Shown piece after piece: positions 33,634-43,568 of a stretch of 64,000 nucleotides of DNA. The position numbers and the translations under genes are program-made. The DNA lies in assembly GCF_007290395.2 (NCBI RefSeq), contig NZ_CP041656.2, forward strand, positions 4,960,001 through 5,024,000. Reading direction: 5' to 3'. The stretch comes from Bradyrhizobium cosmicum (lineage in GTDB: Bacteria; Pseudomonadota; Alphaproteobacteria; Rhizobiales; Xanthobacteraceae). The notes below the pieces were generated by a model. The model was not told where the DNA came from, ran no database searches, and worked only from the letters and a program-made list of their open reading frames with translations. How positions within the stretch are numbered: position 1 is the first letter of the stretch; each line of letters starts with the position of its first letter.

Positions 33634-35436
33634 TCACTCGAACAACGGCGCCAGCTCCATTTGCGGCACCAGCACCAGACCCTTGTCGGTGATGCGAATT
33701 TCCGGAATGACCGATAGCGGAATCAAATTGAAGCCCATGTAGGGGATGGTGCAGCCGGCCTCAGCCCATTCCTTCTTCAGTACCTTGACCTCTTCGGCGA
33801 CCTCCGTGACGCGCTTGTCAGAGAGCAGGCCGGCAATCGGCAGCGGCACCAACGCCCGCACCTTGCCGTCGGCGACGACGCAGACGGCGCCCTGATGCTG
33901 CTTGATGGCAGCGATCGCAACATGCATATCCGGCTCGTTGGTTCCGGCAACGATGATGTTATGGCTGTCGTGCCCGACGCTGGAGGCGACCGCGCCGCGC
34001 TTCAGGCCAAAATCATTCAGGAGACCATAGGCGACGTTGCCCGCCGATTTGCCGTGCCGCTCGACCACCGTAACAAAGCACAGGCCGTAACGCGCGAACA
34101 GCGACGGCCAGTCCTTGGCCGGTTCGATCGCGACTTTCTCGTGGATCAGCGTGATGCCTGGCAGCGCGGTCCTGATGGCGTTGACCGTGCAGGCCTTCGC
34201 CGGCAATTCGGGCGTCAGCTTCAACTTGTCCGGCAGCTTCACCGTCGCGTAGGCTGCCTTCGGGTATTGATAGCGCTGCGACAGCGCCTGATCGAGACGC
34301 GGCGTGATCTTGCCGTGCTCGACCACGAGCTCGCCGCCGTACCAAGTGCAGTGCGGCCTGAGCTGGTCGTCCATCAGCACGAGATCGGCGCGGCGGCCGC
34401 CGCCGAGCCCGCCGATATCGCCATCCATGCCGAAGCGCGTCGCAGCATGCAACGAGCCCATCGACCAGGCCTGCTCCGGCGACATTCCCGCCTTCACCGC
34501 TTCGCGCACCACCCAGTCGAGGCCGAACAGCAGGAGGTCGTCGGCATCGCGGTCATCGGTGCACACGGCCGTGCGCTTGTGCGAGGCACCGAGTTCGGTG
34601 ATGGTGCGGATCGCCTGTGGCAGCGAGTGCCAGGGCGTGGTCGGCGGCCCGCCGCGCAGAAATACCCAGACGCCGGCATCGAGCAGATCGTCGGCGATGT
34701 CGCGGTCGATCGCCTCGTGCGTGTCGGTGACGCCTGATGCCGCGTAGGCTGCGACAAACTCGCGGCCATAGACATGGCCGGACACCGGGCGACCGCGCTT
34801 CAGGGCGGCGGCGAGGATGGCATGGCTGCGCTCATCGCCCATCGTGACAGGCACGAAATCCATCTTCTCGCCGAGCGCCACCGCCTCAGGCCAGCGGTCG
34901 AACAGGCCAGCGATCTTGTCCGGCGTGAGATCGCCGCCCGCCGTCTCCAGTTCGGCCGAGGTCGCAGGCACCGTCGACGGCACCGTCAGGAAGATCGAGA
35001 GCGGCGCCTCGCGCGCGTCCTCCAGCATCGCCTCGACGCCGGCGACATCCATGACGTTGCCGATCTCGTGGCTGTCGCAGAAGATCGTGGTGGTGCCGTT
35101 GAGGAGTGCCGCCTCTGCGTAAGCGCAGGCCGTCACCATCGAGGACTCGATGTGAATGTGAGGGTCGACCAGACCCGGCGCGATGATGCCACCGGCCGCG
35201 TCGAACAGCGACATGTCGCTCCAGACTTTCTTCGCTGTCCCCGTTGGCTTGACCGCGGCGATACGGCCGCCGGAGATCCAGATCTCTCGGTTGACGTGGA
35301 TGCGCTCCGAATAGGTTGATAGCACCCGGGCACCGGTGACGACGAGATCCGGCGCAACGCGCGCGGACGCGACATCGGCGAGGCGCCGGGTCATCGCATG
35401 CAGCGGTGCGACGGCGAAGCGGGTAAGTCTTGTCAT
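33634..35436 (-). CDS. ade: Adenine deaminase
   Basis: A 600-residue amidohydrolase. The metal motif is [13 protein letters not shown]; other typical segments are [29 protein letters not shown] and the C-terminal [20 protein letters not shown]. It hydrolyses adenine to hypoxanthine and ammonia for purine salvage or degradation. It lies upstream of gcl on the same strand with a 152-nt gap; purine catabolism ends in glyoxylate, which gives a metabolic link to gcl. Confidence 0.92.
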   Translation of the reverse strand: MTRLTRFAVAPLHAMTRRLADVASARVAPDLVVTGARVLSTYSERIHVNREIWISGGRIAAVKPTGTAKKVWSDMSLFDAAGGIIAPGLVDPHIHIESSMVTACAYAEAALLNGTTTIFCDSHEIGNVMDVAGVEAMLEDAREAPLSIFLTVPSTVPATSAELETAGGDLTPDKIAGLFDRWPEAVALGEKMDFVPVTMGDERSHAILAAALKRGRPVSGHVYGREFVAAYAASGVTDTHEAIDRDIADDLLDAGVWVFLRGGPPTTPWHSLPQAIRTITELGASHKRTAVCTDDRDADDLLLFGLDWVVREAVKAGMSPEQAWSMGSLHAATRFGMDGDIGGLGGGRRADLVLMDDQLRPHCTWYGGELVVEHGKITPRLDQALSQRYQYPKAAYATVKLPDKLKLTPELPAKACTVNAIRTALPGITLIHEKVAIEPAKDWPSLFARYGLCFVTVVERHGKSAGNVAYGLLNDFGLKRGAVASSVGHDSHNIIVAGTNEPDMHVAIAAIKQHQGAVCVVADGKVRALVPLPIAGLLSDKRVTEVAEEVKVLKKEWAEAGCTIPYMGFNLIPLSVIPEIRITDKGLVLVPQMELAPLFE

Positions 35437-35521
35437 CGGGATCCTCGCGTGGCGTTACGGCCAGGCGATGGTTACGCCCTGCGCTTAACCGGGCAAGCGC
35501 AAATGTAACGGCACCCGCTGC

Positions 35522-36322
35522 TCAGGCCTTAGGCGCTGAACCGCCCGTCGCTCCGGCTCTTGCGGGTCTGCGCGGGTTCCGCCGTCTCGGCGATGGTGCG
35601 GCAGTGGGCTTGACCCGTATTCGCATCGCCCGGCCCTTGGATTCATCTATCTCGAACGAATTCGTCTTGCGCACGAGGTCGCTGAGCTTGCGGAAGCCGA
35701 ACGTTCTCGGATCGAAATCGGACGCCAGATTGGCGAGCTGCCGCCCGACTTCGCCGAGCGCGACCCAGCCGTCCTCGCTCTCCATCTGGGTAATGACCTT
35801 CTTGATGATGGGAGTGGCTGCATCGGGCGGCTGCAGCGACGTCGATTTCGCGGCGGCGTCCTGCGTGGTCGCCGGAACGGCAAGCAGGTTCTCGGTGTAG
35901 ACGAACCTTCGGCAGGCCTGTCGGAAGCTTTCCGGCGTCTTCTGCTCGCCGAACCCGAAGACGTCGACGCCCTGTTCCCGGATGCGGGCGGCGAGACGGG
36001 TGAAGTCGCTGTCGGACGACACCAGGCAGAAGCCATCGAAGCGGCCGCTGTGAAGCAGGTCCATGGCGTCAATGACCAGGGTTATGTCGGACGCATTCTT
36101 TCCCGTCGTATAGGCGAACTGCTGCTGCGGGATGATGGCGTGTTTCGACAGGATGTCGGCCCAGCCCCTCGATCGCGCATTGGAGAAGTCGCCGTAGATG
36201 CGGCGAACGCTGGCCTCGCCGATCTTGGCGATCTCCTCGAACAGCCCATCCGCGATCTTCGCGGAAGCATTGTCGGCATCGATCAGGACGGCGAGACGGG
36301 GCGAGCGAAGTTCCGACGGCAT
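35522..36322 (-). CDS. NYN-domain (LabA-like) protein with C-terminal LOTUS/OST-HTH domain
   Basis: A 266-residue protein. The N-terminal PIN-like NYN domain (about residues 8-150) has the acidic residues expected of a nuclease in VLIDADNASA and CLVSSDSDFTRLAARI. Residues about 170-240 form an OST-HTH/LOTUS RNA-binding domain: SEDGWVALGEVGRQLANLAS, then DPRTFGFRKLSDLV. The tail is basic (PRRRNPRRPARAG). This architecture suggests an RNA-targeting nuclease or ribonucleoprotein factor. The start ATG at 36322 gives the canonical NYN N-terminus. Confidence 0.85.
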   Translation of the reverse strand: MPSELRSPRLAVLIDADNASAKIADGLFEEIAKIGEASVRRIYGDFSNARSRGWADILSKHAIIPQQQFAYTTGKNASDITLVIDAMDLLHSGRFDGFCLVSSDSDFTRLAARIREQGVDVFGFGEQKTPESFRQACRRFVYTENLLAVPATTQDAAAKSTSLQPPDAATPIIKKVITQMESEDGWVALGEVGRQLANLASDFDPRTFGFRKLSDLVRKTNSFEIDESKGRAMRIRVKPTAAPSPRRRNPRRPARAGATGGSAPKA

Positions 36323-36375
36323 GGCGTTTCCCCAGGAGATAGACGCAGCATTAGACGACGCGAGCGCCGGGACGG

Positions 36376-37875
36376 CTAGTCCTCGTTCGCCTTGAAGCGT
36401 CCCATCCCCTTCAGCACGAATGGGGCCAGCAGCGCAATCAGTGCGAGGCCGAGCAGCGTCGCCGAGATCGGGCTCTGCAGCAGCGTCATGGGATCGCCGA
36501 GGCTGATCGCGAGCGCACGTCGCAACTGGCTCTCGGCGATCGGGCCGAGGATCAGGCCGACCACGACGGGCGCGATCGGAAAATCGAACCGGCGCATCAG
36601 GAAGCCGAGCACGCCGAAGCCGGCCAGCATGGACAATTCGACCACCGACGGCTTGGCCGCGATGGTGCCCATGGTCGCGAAGACGAGGATGCCGGCATAG
36701 AGCCAGGGCTGCGGGATCGCGAGCAGCCGCACCCATAGTCCCACCAGCGGCAGGTTGAGCACGAGCAGCATGCAATTGGCGATGAACAGGCTCGCGATCA
36801 GGCCCCACACCAGATCGGGCCGCTCGGCGAACAGCAGCGGCCCCGGGTTGAGGCCGTATTGCTGGAAGCCCGCCAGCATCATCGCGGCGGTCGCCGAGGT
36901 CGGTAATCCCAGCGTTAAGAGCGGCACCAAGGTGCCGGCGGCGGAGGCGTTATTTGCGGCTTCGGGCCCAGCGACACCTTCGATCGCACCCTTGCCAAAT
37001 TCTTCCGGGTACTTGGTCAGCCGTTTCTCGCAGGAATAGGACAGGAAGGTCGGGATCTCCGCGCCGCCCGCCGGCAACGCGCCGATCGGGAAACCAAACA
37101 TGGTGCCGCGCAGCCACGGCTTCCACGACCGCTTCCAGTCTTCCTTGGTCATCCACAGCGAGCCGCGCACCGGCTCGAGCTTCTCCTCGGTATGGTGCCG
37201 GCGTGATGCGACATAGAGCGCCTCCCCCAGCGCGAACAGGCCGACCGCGAGCGTCGTCACCTCGACGCCGTCGAGCAATTCAGGGACGCCGAACGCAAGC
37301 CGCGCCTGACCGGTCAGCTTGTCGATACCGACGAGGCCGAGCGTCAGGCCGATGAACAGGCTGGTGAGGCCGCGGACCGGGGAATCGCCAAAGGTCGCCG
37401 ACACCGTGACGAAGGCGACGCACATCAGCGCAAAATAATCCTCGGGTCCGAAGCGCACGGCGAAATCGACCAGCCAGGGCGCGAGGAAAGCAAGACCGAT
37501 GGTGGCGATGGTGCCGGCGACGAAGGAGCCGATCGCCGAGGTCGCGAGCGCCGGCCCGCCGCGGCCGGCCTTGGCCATCTTGTTGCCTTCGAGCGCGGTC
37601 GCCATCGAGGCGCTCTCGCCGGGCGTGTTGATCAGGATCGCAGTCGTCGACCCGCCATACATGCCGCCATAATAGATGCCGGCGAACATGATCAGCGAGC
37701 CGCCGGGGTCGAGCTTGTAGGTCACTGGCAGCAGCAGCGCGACCGTGAGTGCCGGGCCGATGCCGGGCAGCACGCCCACGGCAGTGCCGAGGAACACGCC
37801 GATCAGCGCATAGAGCAGGTTCATCGGCTGGACGGCAACCGCCATGCCATGCGCCAGCGCCGCAAAAGTGTCCAT
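36376..37875 (-). CDS. tctA: Tripartite tricarboxylate transporter, large permease TctA
   Basis: A 499-residue membrane protein with about eleven hydrophobic segments and the TctA motif [20 protein letters not shown], plus [20 protein letters not shown] near the N-terminus. It overlaps the tctB stop by one base. With TctB and the TctC binding protein it imports a di- or tricarboxylate using the ion gradient. The ligand is not predictable. Confidence 0.92.
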   Translation of the reverse strand: MDTFAALAHGMAVAVQPMNLLYALIGVFLGTAVGVLPGIGPALTVALLLPVTYKLDPGGSLIMFAGIYYGGMYGGSTTAILINTPGESASMATALEGNKMAKAGRGGPALATSAIGSFVAGTIATIGLAFLAPWLVDFAVRFGPEDYFALMCVAFVTVSATFGDSPVRGLTSLFIGLTLGLVGIDKLTGQARLAFGVPELLDGVEVTTLAVGLFALGEALYVASRRHHTEEKLEPVRGSLWMTKEDWKRSWKPWLRGTMFGFPIGALPAGGAEIPTFLSYSCEKRLTKYPEEFGKGAIEGVAGPEAANNASAAGTLVPLLTLGLPTSATAAMMLAGFQQYGLNPGPLLFAERPDLVWGLIASLFIANCMLLVLNLPLVGLWVRLLAIPQPWLYAGILVFATMGTIAAKPSVVELSMLAGFGVLGFLMRRFDFPIAPVVVGLILGPIAESQLRRALAISLGDPMTLLQSPISATLLGLALIALLAPFVLKGMGRFKANED

Positions 37876-38360
37876 CACAGCAGTCGCTCCAGCGGGCCGG
37901 TCGGAAGGCTCAGCGTCAACAGCCGGTCGAACGCGAGATAGATGAGGGTGGACATCACGAGGGCAATGACGCCGTCGACCAGGATGGCGCGGCGCCCGAA
38001 CGCCGCCGACGTCGTCACGAACAGCGCCGACGTCGCCAGGATGAAGCCGCCGCCGAAGCCGATGATGGCGATCAACAGCGCAAGGCCGACGAGGATCAAA
38101 ACCACCGGCACGGGATCGGCGCTCTCGCGCGGCGGCAAATTGCCGCGCAGCGCGTCGACGAAGTTGCCGATCGCGAGCAGTGCGAGCCCACAAGCAATCA
38201 CGACCGGCATCGCCTCCGGCCCCATCCCGTACATCGTCGTGGATTGCAGACCGCGCGCATCCCAGACCAGCACCGCGGCAAGGCCTGCGAGCAATGCAGC
38301 AATGACGATGCCGGCGCGATCGACGCGCCGCGGCGGCTGGGCCGGATCGCCTGAGGTCAT
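37875..38360 (-). CDS. tctB: Tripartite tricarboxylate transporter, small permease TctB
   Basis: A 161-residue protein with four hydrophobic segments, typical of the small TctB subunit ([40 protein letters not shown]). It overlaps both neighbours, tctC (4 bases) and tctA (1 base), so the three are translated as an operon. Confidence 0.87.
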   Translation of the reverse strand: MTSGDPAQPPRRVDRAGIVIAALLAGLAAVLVWDARGLQSTTMYGMGPEAMPVVIACGLALLAIGNFVDALRGNLPPRESADPVPVVLILVGLALLIAIIGFGGGFILATSALFVTTSAAFGRRAILVDGVIALVMSTLIYLAFDRLLTLSLPTGPLERLL

Positions 38361-39325
38361 GACTTGACCAGGCCGACAGACTTCAGCACGTCGGTGACGC
38401 GCACCGTTTCCTTCTTCAGGAAGTCGGCGAAGGCGTCCCCGCCGAGATAGGCGTCCTCCCAGCCTTTCTGCTTGAGGATTTCCTTCCAGGCGTCCGACTT
38501 CACCATCTTCTCGACCGCATCGCTCAAGGTCTTGCGCTGCTCCGGCGTGATGCCGGGAGGCGCGACCACCGAGCGCCAGTTGGCGATCACGAGGTCGATG
38601 CCCTGCTCCTTGAAGGTCGGGATGTCGCTGCCCGGGATGCGCTTCTCCGAGGTCACGCCGATCGCGCGCAGCTTGCCGGACTTGATCTGCCCGTCATATT
38701 CGCTCAGCCCGGAAATACCCGCGGTGACCTTGCCGCCAAGGATCGCGGCGAGCGATTCGCCGCCGCCAGAGAACGGGATGTAGTTGATCTTCTTGGCGTC
38801 GGCGCCCACGGCGCCGGCGAACAACGCCGCCATCACGTGGTCGACACCGCCAGCCGAGCCGCCGGCGAAGGTCACCTTGGCGATATCGGCCTTCACCGCG
38901 GCCGCCAGATCCTGTGCGGTCTTGATCGGTGAATTCGCGGGGACCACGATCACCTGGATTTCCTCGGTCAGGCGCGCGATCGGCGTCACCTGCTCGAGCG
39001 TCACCGGTGATTTGTTCATGGCGAGCGCGCCCACCATGACGAAGCCGTTGACCATCAGCTGGTTGCCGTCACCCTTGGCGCCGTTGACGAACTGCGCGAT
39101 GCCGACGCTGCCGCCGGCACCGGGAACGTTGATGACCTGCACGCTGCGCGCGACACCCGCGGCAACCAGCGCCTGCTGCATCGAGCGCGCGGTCTGGTCC
39201 CAGCCACCGCCCGGTGCCGCTGGCGCCATCAGCTTCAGCTCGAGCTGCTGGGCGAAGGCAGGCGTCGCTGCGGCAAGGGTCAGCGCGACGGCTGCGCCGA
39301 CAAGGCGCGCGGGAAGTTGGAACAT
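38357..39325 (-). CDS. tctC: Tripartite tricarboxylate transporter substrate-binding protein TctC
   Basis: A 322-residue exported binding protein. The signal peptide is [20 protein letters not shown], cleaved near PAFA, and the mature protein begins [20 protein letters not shown], the usual Bug/TctC start. It opens the tctCBA operon. An IclR regulator is transcribed from the next locus upstream in the same direction. Confidence 0.9.
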   Translation of the reverse strand: MFQLPARLVGAAVALTLAAATPAFAQQLELKLMAPAAPGGGWDQTARSMQQALVAAGVARSVQVINVPGAGGSVGIAQFVNGAKGDGNQLMVNGFVMVGALAMNKSPVTLEQVTPIARLTEEIQVIVVPANSPIKTAQDLAAAVKADIAKVTFAGGSAGGVDHVMAALFAGAVGADAKKINYIPFSGGGESLAAILGGKVTAGISGLSEYDGQIKSGKLRAIGVTSEKRIPGSDIPTFKEQGIDLVIANWRSVVAPPGITPEQRKTLSDAVEKMVKSDAWKEILKQKGWEDAYLGGDAFADFLKKETVRVTDVLKSVGLVKS

Positions 39326-39429
39326 GAGGGCATCTCCAGGCTCATGCGGACGTTTGCCGCATTGTGTCGTTTGGTCGCATATCAGCCAAAATGGCCGATG
39401 CTGTCCAGCGACAGGGCCCGTGTTCCCAG

Positions 39430-40272
39430 TTAGCCGGAAGCCGGCATCCTCCCGCCAAGCGCGACCGTCAGCTCGCCGGCGACTTCGCGCACGATCTGGC
39501 CGATTTCCGGCAATCTGTCCTCGGTCATGCGGCTGGTCATGCCCGAGACGGAAATGGCCGCGAGCGGCTCGGCGCAGTCGTTGTAGACCACTGCGGCAAT
39601 ACAGCGCAGGCCCATGCAAGCCTCTTCATCGTCGAGCGCATAGCCCTGCTTGCGGATTCTCTCGAGCTCCTTGAACAGGTCGCTCGGGCGTACGATCGAT
39701 TTCTCGGTCAGGCGGGGCATGCCGTGATGACGGATCACGGCGCCGACGTCCTCGTCGGAATAGGTCGCCAGCACCGCCTTGCCGACCCCCGACGTCACCA
39801 TGGCGACGCGGCCGCCGACCTGAGTCAGCGAGCGCATGATCTCGCGGCTCTCCATCCGGGTCAGCATGATGATGAATTCATCGTCGACCATGGCGAGGTT
39901 GGCGGTTTCGCGGGTGAGGTCGCGCAGCTTGCGAAGGTAGGGAATCGCCTGCGCCGAGAAATTGCGCCGCCGCGCGAAGCTCGCGCCCACGGTAAAACTG
40001 CGTACCCCGACATGCCATTTGGATTCGGCGCGGTCGAACTGGACGAAGCGGCGGCTCTCCAGCGTCGCCAGCAGGCGGTGCACGGTGGAGGCCGACAGGC
40101 CGGTGCGGACGGCGAGGTCGCTGAGGCGATAGCCTTCGTCGTCTTCGGCGAGCGTTTCGAGGATCGACAACGCGCGGTCGACAGATTGAACGCCGCCATC
40201 ACGGGCCTCGTGGTCGGCCTCCGCAGGCGATCGAGGCTCGAGCGATTTGCGCCGGATCACGTTCTTGCTCAT
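39430..40272 (-). CDS. IclR-family transcriptional regulator
   Basis: A 280-residue regulator with the N-terminal winged helix (VDRALSILETLAEDDEGYRL, then SDLAVRTGLSASTVHRLLAT) and a C-terminal effector domain ending MTSRMTEDRLPEIGQIVREV. It sits directly upstream of tctCBA, separated by 104 nt, and is the likely regulator of that transporter. The ATG at 40272 is preferred over a longer in-frame extension through a repeat. Confidence 0.88.
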   Translation of the reverse strand: MSKNVIRRKSLEPRSPAEADHEARDGGVQSVDRALSILETLAEDDEGYRLSDLAVRTGLSASTVHRLLATLESRRFVQFDRAESKWHVGVRSFTVGASFARRRNFSAQAIPYLRKLRDLTRETANLAMVDDEFIIMLTRMESREIMRSLTQVGGRVAMVTSGVGKAVLATYSDEDVGAVIRHHGMPRLTEKSIVRPSDLFKELERIRKQGYALDDEEACMGLRCIAAVVYNDCAEPLAAISVSGMTSRMTEDRLPEIGQIVREVAGELTVALGGRMPASG

Positions 40273-40288
40273 CGCGACCTGACTGTTC

Positions 40289-40318
40289 TCACCTCTCCCT
40301 GCGAACAGGGAGAGGTGA
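40289..40318. terminator. Strong hairpin between the iclR-type gene and the acyl-CoA synthetase gene
   Basis: TCACCTCTCCCTG pairs perfectly with CAGGGAGAGGTGA over a CGAA loop (13 bp). It lies 16 nt after the stop of the minus-strand synthetase gene. No U-tract follows, so it may be a repeat-derived processing or stop signal. Confidence 0.5.
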
Positions 40319-40334
40319 ATGGACGTCACCGTAC

Positions 40335-42464
40335 TCAGAGCAGCCCTGCCCCGCGCGCCCACTTATACTTGGCGCCGAGCACCTCGACCGGAAGCTCGGT
40401 CGAGTAGGCATAGGCCGGGATGCCGTTCTGGTAGAGATATTCGGCGGCTTCCTCGACCTCGACGTCGCCGGCGAGCGAGGCGACGATCGGCTTCACGAAG
40501 CCCTTGGCCTCCATCTCCTTCTTCACCTCGACCATGTTGCGGGCGAACACCATCGGCGGCGTGACGATGGTGTGCCAGTAGCCGAGGATCAGCGAATGGA
40601 TGCGCTCGTCCGACAGGCCGAGCTTGACCGTGTTGACGTAGGTGATCGGCGGCTCGCCGCCGGTGATATCCACAGGATTTCCTGCCGCGCCGAACGGCGG
40701 GATGAACTTGCGGAAGGCCGCGTCCAGATCCGGCGGCATCGACATCAGCGACAGGCCGTTGTCGACACAGGAGTCCGACAGCAGCACGCCCGAGCCGCCG
40801 GCACCGGTGATGATCAGCACGTTCTCGCCCTTCGGCGTCGGCAGAACCGGCACGCCGCGGGCGAATTCGAGCAGCTGCCGCAAGCTGCGGGCGCGGATCA
40901 CTCCCGACTGCGCCAGCACGTCCTCGTAGATCTTGTCGTTACCGGCGAGTGCGCCGGTGTGCGAGGACGCCGCCTTGGCGCCAGCCGAGGTGCGGCCAGC
41001 CTTGAGCACGACGACCGGCTTCTTCTTGGAGACGCGCTTGGCGGCTTCCGCGAAGGCTCGGCCGTCCTTGAGGTCTTCGCAGTGCTGCGCGATCAGATTC
41101 GTATTCGGATCCTGCTCGAAGAAGGCGAGCAGATCGTCCTCGTCGATGTCGGATTTGTTGCCGAGGCCGACGATCGCCGAGACGCCCATCTTGGCCGAGC
41201 GCGAGAAGCCGATGATGGCCATGCCGATGCCGCCCGACTGCGACGACAGCGCCGCGTGGCCCTTGACGTCATAGGCGGTGCAGAAGGTCGCGCAGAGATT
41301 TGCCGGCGTATAATAGAAGCCATAGATGTTCGGCCCCATCAGGCGGATGTCGTACTTCTTGCCGATTTCGACGATCTCGGCCTGCAACTCCGGCGCGCCG
41401 GCTTCGGCAAAGCCCGAGGGGATCAGCACGGCGCCCGGAATTTTCTTCTCGCCGCATTCGACGAGCGCGCCGGCGACGAACTTGGCGGGGATCGCGAACA
41501 CCGCGGTGTCGATCACGCCCGGCACGTCCTTGACGCTCTTGTAGGCCTTGTACCCCAGAATCTCCGGCGCCTTCGGGTGGATCGGATAGATCTCGCCCTT
41601 GTAGCCGCCGTTGACGAGGTTCTTCATCACGGAGTTGCCGATCTTGCCGTCCTCGGCGGAGGCGCCGATCACGGCGACGCCCTTCGGCTGCATGATGCGG
41701 CTCATGGCCGCGACGATCTCTTCGGTCGGGCGCGGCTTGGGCTTCGGCACATAGGCGAAGTCCACCACGATGCGCACGTCGGCGGCGATCGCGTCCTTCG
41801 CGGTCGCGAACACCGGGTTGAGGTCGAGCTCGACGATTTCGGGGAAATCGGTCACGAGCTGGGAGACCTTGACGATGACGTCGGCGAGCGCGTTGCGGTT
41901 CACCGGCTCACCGCCGCGAACGCCCTTGAGGATCTCATGCGCCTGGATGCCGTCGAGCATCGACAGCGCATCTTCCCTGGTCGCGGGCGCGAGGCGGAAG
42001 GTGATGTCCTTCAGGACTTCGACCAGCACGCCGCCGAGGCCGAAGGCAACCAGCTTGCCGAACGAGCCGTCGGTGATCGAGCCGACGATGACTTCGGTGC
42101 CGCCGGCCAGCATCTGCTGCACCTGGACGCCCTCGATCTTGGCATCGGACTTATATTTCCGGGCGTTCCCGAGAATGGTCTCGTACGCCTTCTCTGCATC
42201 CTCGGCCGTCTTGAGGCCAACGATGACGCCGCCCGCTTCGGTCTTGTGGAGAATGTCCGGTGAGACGATCTTCATCACCACAGGGAAGCCCATCGCGGAG
42301 GCCATCTTGCCGGCCTCGCCCGCCGACCTCGCCACGCCCTCCTTCGGCACCGGAATGCCGTAGGCGTCGCAGACCAGCTTGCCTTCCGGCGCCGTCAGGC
42401 TGCTGCGGTTGTCCGCCTTGACCTGGTCAAGCACCTTGCGGACGGCATCTTTGGAATTGGACAT
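40335..42464 (-). CDS. ADP-forming acyl-CoA synthetase (acetate--CoA ligase family) of the oxalate regulon
   Basis: A 709-residue NDP-forming acyl-CoA synthetase with domain order ATP-grasp (about residues 15-235), CoA-binding (about 255-350, PKGVAVIGASAEDGKIGNSV) and succinyl-CoA-ligase-like domains. The phosphohistidine motif is SSHTGALAGNDKIYED. It starts 160 nt from the nearest of two GntR-type operators and is divergent from gntR-oxc-frc. Since Frc needs a CoA donor to start its cycle, this enzyme may activate oxalate or formate; that is inference from location. The family's usual substrate is acetate or a related acid. Confidence 0.88.
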   Translation of the reverse strand: MSNSKDAVRKVLDQVKADNRSSLTAPEGKLVCDAYGIPVPKEGVARSAGEAGKMASAMGFPVVMKIVSPDILHKTEAGGVIVGLKTAEDAEKAYETILGNARKYKSDAKIEGVQVQQMLAGGTEVIVGSITDGSFGKLVAFGLGGVLVEVLKDITFRLAPATREDALSMLDGIQAHEILKGVRGGEPVNRNALADVIVKVSQLVTDFPEIVELDLNPVFATAKDAIAADVRIVVDFAYVPKPKPRPTEEIVAAMSRIMQPKGVAVIGASAEDGKIGNSVMKNLVNGGYKGEIYPIHPKAPEILGYKAYKSVKDVPGVIDTAVFAIPAKFVAGALVECGEKKIPGAVLIPSGFAEAGAPELQAEIVEIGKKYDIRLMGPNIYGFYYTPANLCATFCTAYDVKGHAALSSQSGGIGMAIIGFSRSAKMGVSAIVGLGNKSDIDEDDLLAFFEQDPNTNLIAQHCEDLKDGRAFAEAAKRVSKKKPVVVLKAGRTSAGAKAASSHTGALAGNDKIYEDVLAQSGVIRARSLRQLLEFARGVPVLPTPKGENVLIITGAGGSGVLLSDSCVDNGLSLMSMPPDLDAAFRKFIPPFGAAGNPVDITGGEPPITYVNTVKLGLSDERIHSLILGYWHTIVTPPMVFARNMVEVKKEMEAKGFVKPIVASLAGDVEVEEAAEYLYQNGIPAYAYSTELPVEVLGAKYKWARGAGLL

Positions 42465-42623
42465 GTGGCTTCTCCCTTGACCTCAGTTCGTTCTTTTCAA
42501 AGCGCGCGCGTGTCGCGGCCGCCCGTCATGCTTGCCATTCGCCGTCCTCTGTTCCATGTCGCGGAACGGAGTGGCATAAAGCATGAGATTACTCCGCCGC
42601 CTTGGATCGAAAATGGCTGGCGA

Positions 42624-42640
42624 TGGCATTTGGTATGCCA
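42624..42640. promoter_or_regulatory. GntR-regulon operator, site 1
   Basis: TGGCATTTGGTATGCCA, a perfect TGGCAT-N5-ATGCCA palindrome. An identical 17-mer lies at 42705-42721. On the minus strand it falls just after a TTGACA box and would overlap the synthetase promoter. Confidence 0.8.
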
Positions 42641-42650
42641 GAAGCCAACT

Positions 42651-42701
42651 TGTCAAGCTGCGGAGCACCCTAGAAGGCTGCAAAAAATAGGCAGCTTGAC
42701 A
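42651..42701. promoter_or_regulatory. Divergent promoter pair: 11-bp inverted repeat carrying two TTGACA boxes
   Basis: TGTCAAGCTGC (42651-42661) and GCAGCTTGACA (42691-42701) are perfect inverted repeats. Each ends in TTGACA facing outward, one towards the synthetase gene and one towards gntR. Both are followed by an operator copy in the -35/-10 interval. Confidence 0.65.
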
Positions 42702-42704
42702 TTC

Positions 42705-42721
42705 TGGCATTTGGTATGCCA
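42705..42721. promoter_or_regulatory. GntR-regulon operator, site 2
   Basis: The same 17-mer as site 1, TGGCATTTGGTATGCCA. It begins 3 nt after the TTGACA at 42696-42701 and ends 56 nt before the gntR start, so binding would block the gntR promoter (autoregulation). Confidence 0.8.
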
Positions 42722-42777
42722 AAAACTTTCCCGTTAATAATCCTGTAAAAGACGACTCCCACTGGAGGAGATTCGTC

Positions 42778-43506
42778 GTGTCACTGCGGAAACCAACCAA
42801 GGCGTTGCCGAACATGGCCGAGGCAGATATCGCAATCGTTCGTATTGCCCCGGAGAGCAGCTTCAAGAACAAGGCGTATGACGCCTTGAAGGAAGCCATC
42901 CTCAAGATGGACATCTACTCGACGCCCGAGCCGGTGATGCTCGACGAGCGCGCGCTGTCCGAGCGCCTGGGTGTCAGCCGCACACCGATCCGCGAAGCGA
43001 TCGCGATGCTCGAGCAGGACGGCTTCGTGAAGACCGTTCCGCGCCGCGGCATCATGGTGGTGCGCCGGACCAAGAGCGAGATCGTCGACATGATCCGCGC
43101 CTGGGCGGCGCTGGAAAGCATGGCGGCGCGCCTCATCACCACCACGGCGCGCAAGAAGGACATCACGGCGCTGCGAGACTATTTCAAGGACTTCAGCAAG
43201 GATCGCCTGCCCGAGGATCACGTCGAGGAATATTCGCGCGCCAACATCGCCTTCCATCAGGCGCTGATCTCCCTGTCGGAATCGCCCGTGCTGGTCGATC
43301 TCACCAACGATTTGCTGCTGCACGTGCGCGGCTACCGGCAATTGACCATCGGCCGCAAGGACCGCACCGCGACCTCCCTGCCCGAGCATCTCGGCATGAT
43401 CGAAGCGCTGGAAGCGCGCGACACCGAACTCGCCGAGAAGCGGGCCCGCGACCACACCCTTGGCCTTGCCGCTTACGTCGAAGCACACGGACAGGAACTC
43501 TTCTAG
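42778..43506 (+). CDS. GntR-family (FadR/FCD type) regulator of oxalate catabolism
   Basis: A 242-residue regulator with an N-terminal winged helix (LSERLGVSRTPIREAIAMLE, then GFVKTVPRRGIMVV) and an all-helical FCD ligand domain (AWAALESMAARLITT ... RANIAFHQALISLSESPVLV). The GTG start at 42778 is backed by GGAGGAG 7 nt upstream. It is first in an apparent gntR-oxc-frc operon and faces two operator copies. It probably represses the regulon until oxalate or an oxalyl/formyl-CoA product binds. Confidence 0.92.
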   Translation: MSLRKPTKALPNMAEADIAIVRIAPESSFKNKAYDALKEAILKMDIYSTPEPVMLDERALSERLGVSRTPIREAIAMLEQDGFVKTVPRRGIMVVRRTKSEIVDMIRAWAALESMAARLITTTARKKDITALRDYFKDFSKDRLPEDHVEEYSRANIAFHQALISLSESPVLVDLTNDLLLHVRGYRQLTIGRKDRTATSLPEHLGMIEALEARDTELAEKRARDHTLGLAAYVEAHGQELF

Positions 43507-43568
43507 CACCGTTCACCAGAAGGGCGAAAAACTCGCCCCAGTACTGAGAGACCAGGGAGACAAGGCCC

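Noticed and set aside
40572..42263. A 563-codon plus-strand frame opposite the acyl-CoA synthetase
   Set aside because: It is an antisense shadow of a well-conserved synthetase gene.
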